The notes under the pieces: generated by a model | Told to the model about the DNA's origin: nothing | Seen by the model: only the letters and a program-made list of their open reading frames with translations | Database searches by the model: none | Made by a program: the position numbers and the translations under genes | Source of the DNA: Mycoplasmatota bacterium | GTDB lineage: Bacteria; Bacillota_I; Bacilli_A; Izemoplasmatales; Hujiaoplasmataceae | Length of the DNA stretch: 64,000 nt | NCBI GenBank assembly: GCA_018622675.1 | Contig: CP076020.1 | Location: 496,001 to 560,000, forward strand | Direction of reading: 5' to 3' | In this document: positions 61,299-64,000 of the stretch, one piece after another | Position numbering within the stretch: position 1 is the stretch's first letter | Layout of the letters: each line of letters opens with the position of its first letter

Positions 61299-62183
61299 TT
61301 GAATATAGTAGCTAGGCTTAAAACCAAGGATGAAATAAGCCACTTAATTAAAATTGGAACCGACATCATCATGCTTGATGTTTCTGGTTTCACAGCAAAG
61401 CCAATTAATTCTCTTGACCAAAAAGAATTCACTCACATTTTTAAAGAAATTCGAGAAAAGCAAAAAAAAGTATATGCTTATATGAATAAGATGATACATG
61501 AAACTGATTTAGAACAATTAAGAAGTTGGATCAGTTTGTTTTCTGAGTTGGATATAGATGGAATTGTAATCAATGATTTTACAGTCTATGTAATTGCTGA
61601 AGAATATGGGCTTGGAAAAAAAATAATATATCAACCAGGTACAATGAATACGAATTCTTTTGATGCTTTATTCCTTGCAAATAAAATGAAGGGTATGACA
61701 CTATCAAAAGAAATCACTTTAGATGAAATTGTGGAAATTATTAAATCGACTTCTGAGATTGAATACTCGATAGTAGGACATGGTTTTATAGATATGTTTT
61801 ATTCTAAGAGGAAATTAATCACTAATTATTTCATTCACAAACAATTGAAAGTCAATCAAATAAAAAATAATCATCAATTTGTTCTAGAAGAAAAAACTAG
61901 AGATAGTATATATTATCCAATTTTAGAAGATGAAGTAGGAACACATATTTTTAGAGATAAAAAGTTAAAATCTTTTGAAGAAATGAAAATCTTAGAAGAC
62001 ATGATTAGTGATTTTTTCATAGAGAGATTATTTATTGATGATGAAGAATATTATGATACAATTAGAGCTTATATAGATAATGAAGCTCGTAAAAAATTTG
62101 AGAAAAAATATATAAGTAATTTTAATAGTGGGTTTTATTATTTGCCAACTGAGAAAACCAAAGGTGAACGTCATGTTGACTGA
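61299..62183 (+). CDS. trhP1: U32-family protein TrhP1-like (tRNA hydroxylation)
   Basis: 294-aa U32-type TIM-barrel-like protein equivalent in place to YrrN/TrhP1, which with TrhP2 hydroxylates tRNA U34 using prephenate. It lacks the Cys-rich motif of the next gene, as expected for the shorter partner. Visible: IVARLKTKDEISHLIKIGTDIIMLDVSGF and DIDGIVINDFTVYVIAEEYG. The start is taken as TTG 61299 after AGGTGG; a GTG at 61290 is within that SD. It overlaps the next gene by 11 nt. Assignment rests on synteny and fold, so some doubt remains. Confidence 0.78.
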   Translation: MNIVARLKTKDEISHLIKIGTDIIMLDVSGFTAKPINSLDQKEFTHIFKEIREKQKKVYAYMNKMIHETDLEQLRSWISLFSELDIDGIVINDFTVYVIAEEYGLGKKIIYQPGTMNTNSFDALFLANKMKGMTLSKEITLDEIVEIIKSTSEIEYSIVGHGFIDMFYSKRKLITNYFIHKQLKVNQIKNNHQFVLEEKTRDSIYYPILEDEVGTHIFRDKKLKSFEEMKILEDMISDFFIERLFIDDEEYYDTIRAYIDNEARKKFEKKYISNFNSGFYYLPTEKTKGERHVD

Positions 62184-63357
62184 GTTACTAGCACCAGCAG
62201 GAAATTTATATAAAGCCAAGATAGCGCTCTTATATGGTGCGGATGCAGTATATATTGGGGGTAAACAATTTTCTCTTAGAGCACGTGCCTCAAATTTTGA
62301 TTTATCAATGATTGATGAGTTGGTAGGATTTGCTCATGAAATCAATAAAAAAGTATATGTAACAATGAATATGGTTTTTCATGATGAAGATGTATATGGG
62401 TTAGAGGATTATTTGTTAGGTCTAGATAAAATTGGTGTGGATGCAATTATATGTTCAAACATGATTGTTATAGAGAAAGCTAAATTACTAACTAATTTAG
62501 AAATTCATCTATCAACCCAATTCTCTTTGACGAATTCAGCGTTAGCTAATTATTTTTATGATCAGGGTGTTAAGCGTGTTGTTTTATCTAGAGAAGCTTC
62601 ATTAGAAGAGATAAAAATGATTCAAGACCAATCTAAAGCTGATTTGGAAGTATTTATTCATGGTGGAATGTGTGTGTCATATTCTGGGCGCTGTACTCTA
62701 TCTAATTACACCGTTCTAAGAGACGCTAACAGAGGTGGTTGCGCACATACTTGTAGATGGTTATACAATCTTTATCAAGGTGATAAACTAATTTCAGACG
62801 ATTATGATTTTCAAATGTCTTCTAAGGATTTAGAAGCAACTAATCATATAAAGGATTTATTAGAAATGAAAGTTTCTTCCCTTAAAGTTGAAGGTCGAAT
62901 GAAATCAATACATTATATAGCTACTGTCATTAATACTTATAGAATGATGATTGATGATTATCAAGCTGGATGCATGAGACCAATTGATCATTATCAAAAC
63001 GAAATCAAAAAAGCTGAAAATAGATTAACATCTCATGGCTTTTTTGAAGGCGATACAACGGTTGAACAGCAACTTTATAATAGTCGAAGTGAAGTTCCAA
63101 CGAAAGAGTTTGTTGGCTTGGTTAAAGCTTATGATAAGAACAAAAAGGAAATCATTATTCAACAAAGAAATTATTTTGAGCCTGGGGATCGTTTAGAAAT
63201 CTTAATGCCAGATAAGACGATTATCCACTTAAAAACACAAACCATAAAAGATGAAGAAGACACGGAACTTGATGCGGCTAGACATCCATTACAAACGATA
63301 AGAATATCTAGTCCCATAGAAGTTGTTGAGAATAGCATGGTAAGAAAAATTACCTAA
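62173..63357 (+). CDS. trhP2: U32-family protein TrhP2 (tRNA hydroxylation)
   Basis: 394-aa U32 protein. N-terminal ELLAPAGNLYKAKIALLYGADAVYIGGKQFSLRARASNF and the U32 signature VFIHGGMCVSYSGRCTLSNY, followed by the other cysteines in RGGCAHTCRW, which in TrhP-type proteins hold an Fe-S cluster. Then KDLEATNHIKDLLEM and SLKVEGRMKS. The start is ATG 62173 after AAGGTGA; a more upstream in-frame ATG is inside trhP1. udk, which follows in Bacillus, is absent and greA comes next. Confidence 0.88.
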   Translation: MLTELLAPAGNLYKAKIALLYGADAVYIGGKQFSLRARASNFDLSMIDELVGFAHEINKKVYVTMNMVFHDEDVYGLEDYLLGLDKIGVDAIICSNMIVIEKAKLLTNLEIHLSTQFSLTNSALANYFYDQGVKRVVLSREASLEEIKMIQDQSKADLEVFIHGGMCVSYSGRCTLSNYTVLRDANRGGCAHTCRWLYNLYQGDKLISDDYDFQMSSKDLEATNHIKDLLEMKVSSLKVEGRMKSIHYIATVINTYRMMIDDYQAGCMRPIDHYQNEIKKAENRLTSHGFFEGDTTVEQQLYNSRSEVPTKEFVGLVKAYDKNKKEIIIQQRNYFEPGDRLEILMPDKTIIHLKTQTIKDEEDTELDAARHPLQTIRISSPIEVVENSMVRKIT

Positions 63358-63364
63358 AAAATCT

Positions 63365-63393
63365 TTAAGAATATAATAAATATATGTTATAAT
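63365..63393 (+). promoter_or_regulatory. greA promoter
   Basis: TTAAGA (63365-63370), 17 nt, TATAAT (63388-63393), extended TGT. Confidence 0.65.
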
Positions 63394-63417
63394 ATAAAAA
63401 TGTAAAGGGGACACAAT

Positions 63418-63888
63418 ATGGAAAACAAATTTAAATTAACACAGTCTGGTTATGACCAGCACAAAGAAGAATTAGAAGAATTAAAAGGTCCAGTTAGAGA
63501 GAAAAACTTGCAAGATTTAAAAGAAGCTAGAGCACAAGGGGATTTATCTGAGAATGCTGATTATGATGCTGCTAGAGATGAACAAGCCCGCATAGAAGCA
63601 AGAATAAAAGAAATAGAGAATATATTAAAAAATAGTGTAATTATTAATGAAAATAGTCGTTCTAGATTAATTTCTGTAGGGAAACAAGTCACTGTTAAAT
63701 TTGTGAAGCAAGATCTCGAAAGACAATTGAAAATTGTTGGTTCTGTTGAAGCTAATCCTTTAAACAACCAAATTTCTGATGAATCACCATTAGGAAAAGC
63801 ACTTATTGGTCAGAAAAAAGGTCAAACTGTTCACTATAAAGCTGAAACAGGGAAAGATATTACAATTGAAATTGTAGATGTAAAATAA
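63418..63888 (+). CDS. greA: Transcription elongation factor GreA
   Basis: Rescues backtracked RNA polymerase by stimulating transcript cleavage. 156 aa: N-terminal coiled-coil with KLTQSGYDQHKEELEELK, the acidic tip RAQGDLSENADYDAARDEQARIEARI, and the C-terminal FKBP-like domain ending SPLGKALIGQKKGQTVHYKAETGKDITIEIVDVK. SD AAAGGGG precedes the ATG. Own promoter; mtnN follows after 19 nt, an order known from Bacillus. Confidence 0.97.
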   Translation: MENKFKLTQSGYDQHKEELEELKGPVREKNLQDLKEARAQGDLSENADYDAARDEQARIEARIKEIENILKNSVIINENSRSRLISVGKQVTVKFVKQDLERQLKIVGSVEANPLNNQISDESPLGKALIGQKKGQTVHYKAETGKDITIEIVDVK

Positions 63889-63907
63889 CTTTTGAGAGGA
63901 CATAACT

Positions 63908-64000
63908 GTGATTGGAATCATTGGAGCACTTGATATAGAATTGAATTTTTTCTTTGAGAAAATGGTTATAGCAAAGACAGAGTTGATTGGTGATAAAACC
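63908..64000 (+). CDS. mtnN: 5'-methylthioadenosine/S-adenosylhomocysteine nucleosidase, 3' end cut off
   Basis: First 31 codons only; the gene runs out of the window in frame. The N-terminus IGIIGALDIELNFFFEKM matches the MtnN opening (IGIIGAMxxEV...), the strand and loop that hold the catalytic-site Ala/Met. The start is GTG 63908, 8 nt after AGAGGA. The enzyme splits MTA and SAH, products of the many SAM-dependent enzymes in the region. Position after greA agrees with Bacillus yrrU. Confidence 0.75.
   Translation, partial: MIGIIGALDIELNFFFEKMVIAKTELIGDKT

Overview
The window is a 64 kb piece of a low-GC, AT-rich bacterial chromosome. It reads in the standard genetic code: TGA ends several real genes (rpe, dnaD, the membrane-anchored EIIB-like gene) and Trp is TGG, which rules out the Mycoplasma/Spiroplasma code. 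Gene content and order are Firmicutes-like, but the peptidoglycan genes that normally sit at these loci are missing: mltG and reoM from the recD2-alaS-greA cluster, ftsL/pbp after rsmH, and prkC/prpC beside rlmN. With rubrerythrin, a two-subunit Fe-S fumarase and fatty-acid scavenging genes, this suggests an anaerobic, wall-less relative of Acholeplasma, most like Izemoplasmatales. That placement is inference.

Layout. 1-14.8 kb follows the Bacillus rlmN-rsgA-rpe-thiN-rpmB-fakA-recG-plsX-rnc order plus dnaD-nth. pfkA, rubrerythrin, two HtrA-like proteases and ridA are interleaved, and fapR/fabD/fabG/acpP are absent. 14.9-19 kb has an XRE regulator, a SalA/Mrp ATPase, DUF177-rpmF, rsmH and tRNA-Gly. 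19.1-19.95 kb is a decayed patch: a frameshifted P-loop kinase between tRNA-Gly and a degenerate copy of that tRNA's 3' end. 20-31.7 kb has MscS, a cobalamin-binding protein in an operon with an ABC transporter, archaeal-type AspRS, an RluA-type synthase, a GalT-like protein without its catalytic histidines, archaeal-type ProRS, an ISL3-family insertion sequence and fumarase. 31.8-40.6 kb has DegV/FakB and two heterodimeric ABC exporters, one behind a MarR regulator. 40.6-45.2 kb is rimO-DUF368-M20 peptidase-amidohydrolase. 45.2-57 kb has pyrophosphatase, an EIIB-like/Crh-like pair, MFS, T-box-trpS, pepF, Spx-like, gapA with a cre site, DedA, aminopeptidase P and recD2. 57-64 kb is T-box-alaS-ruvX-DUF1292-trmR-trhP1-trhP2-greA-mtnN (cut).

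How it fits together. FakA, DegV/FakB and PlsX form the route that activates exogenous fatty acids for phospholipid synthesis, in line with the lost FASII genes. pfkA, gapA and the Crh-like HPr with a near-consensus cre site point to glycolysis with CcpA-type control. trmR-trhP1-trhP2 give wobble-uridine (ho5U/mo5U) modification of tRNA. Promoters are clear throughout: -35 boxes near TTGACA, 16-18 nt spacing, very often an extended TGn-TATAAT. Terminators are compact hairpins with T-runs, several shared by convergent genes. The least explained items are the catalytically stripped EIIB/HPr pair, the GalT-like pseudoenzyme, the B12-sensor/ABC operon, and the tetrapeptide repeats in the two exported proteases.
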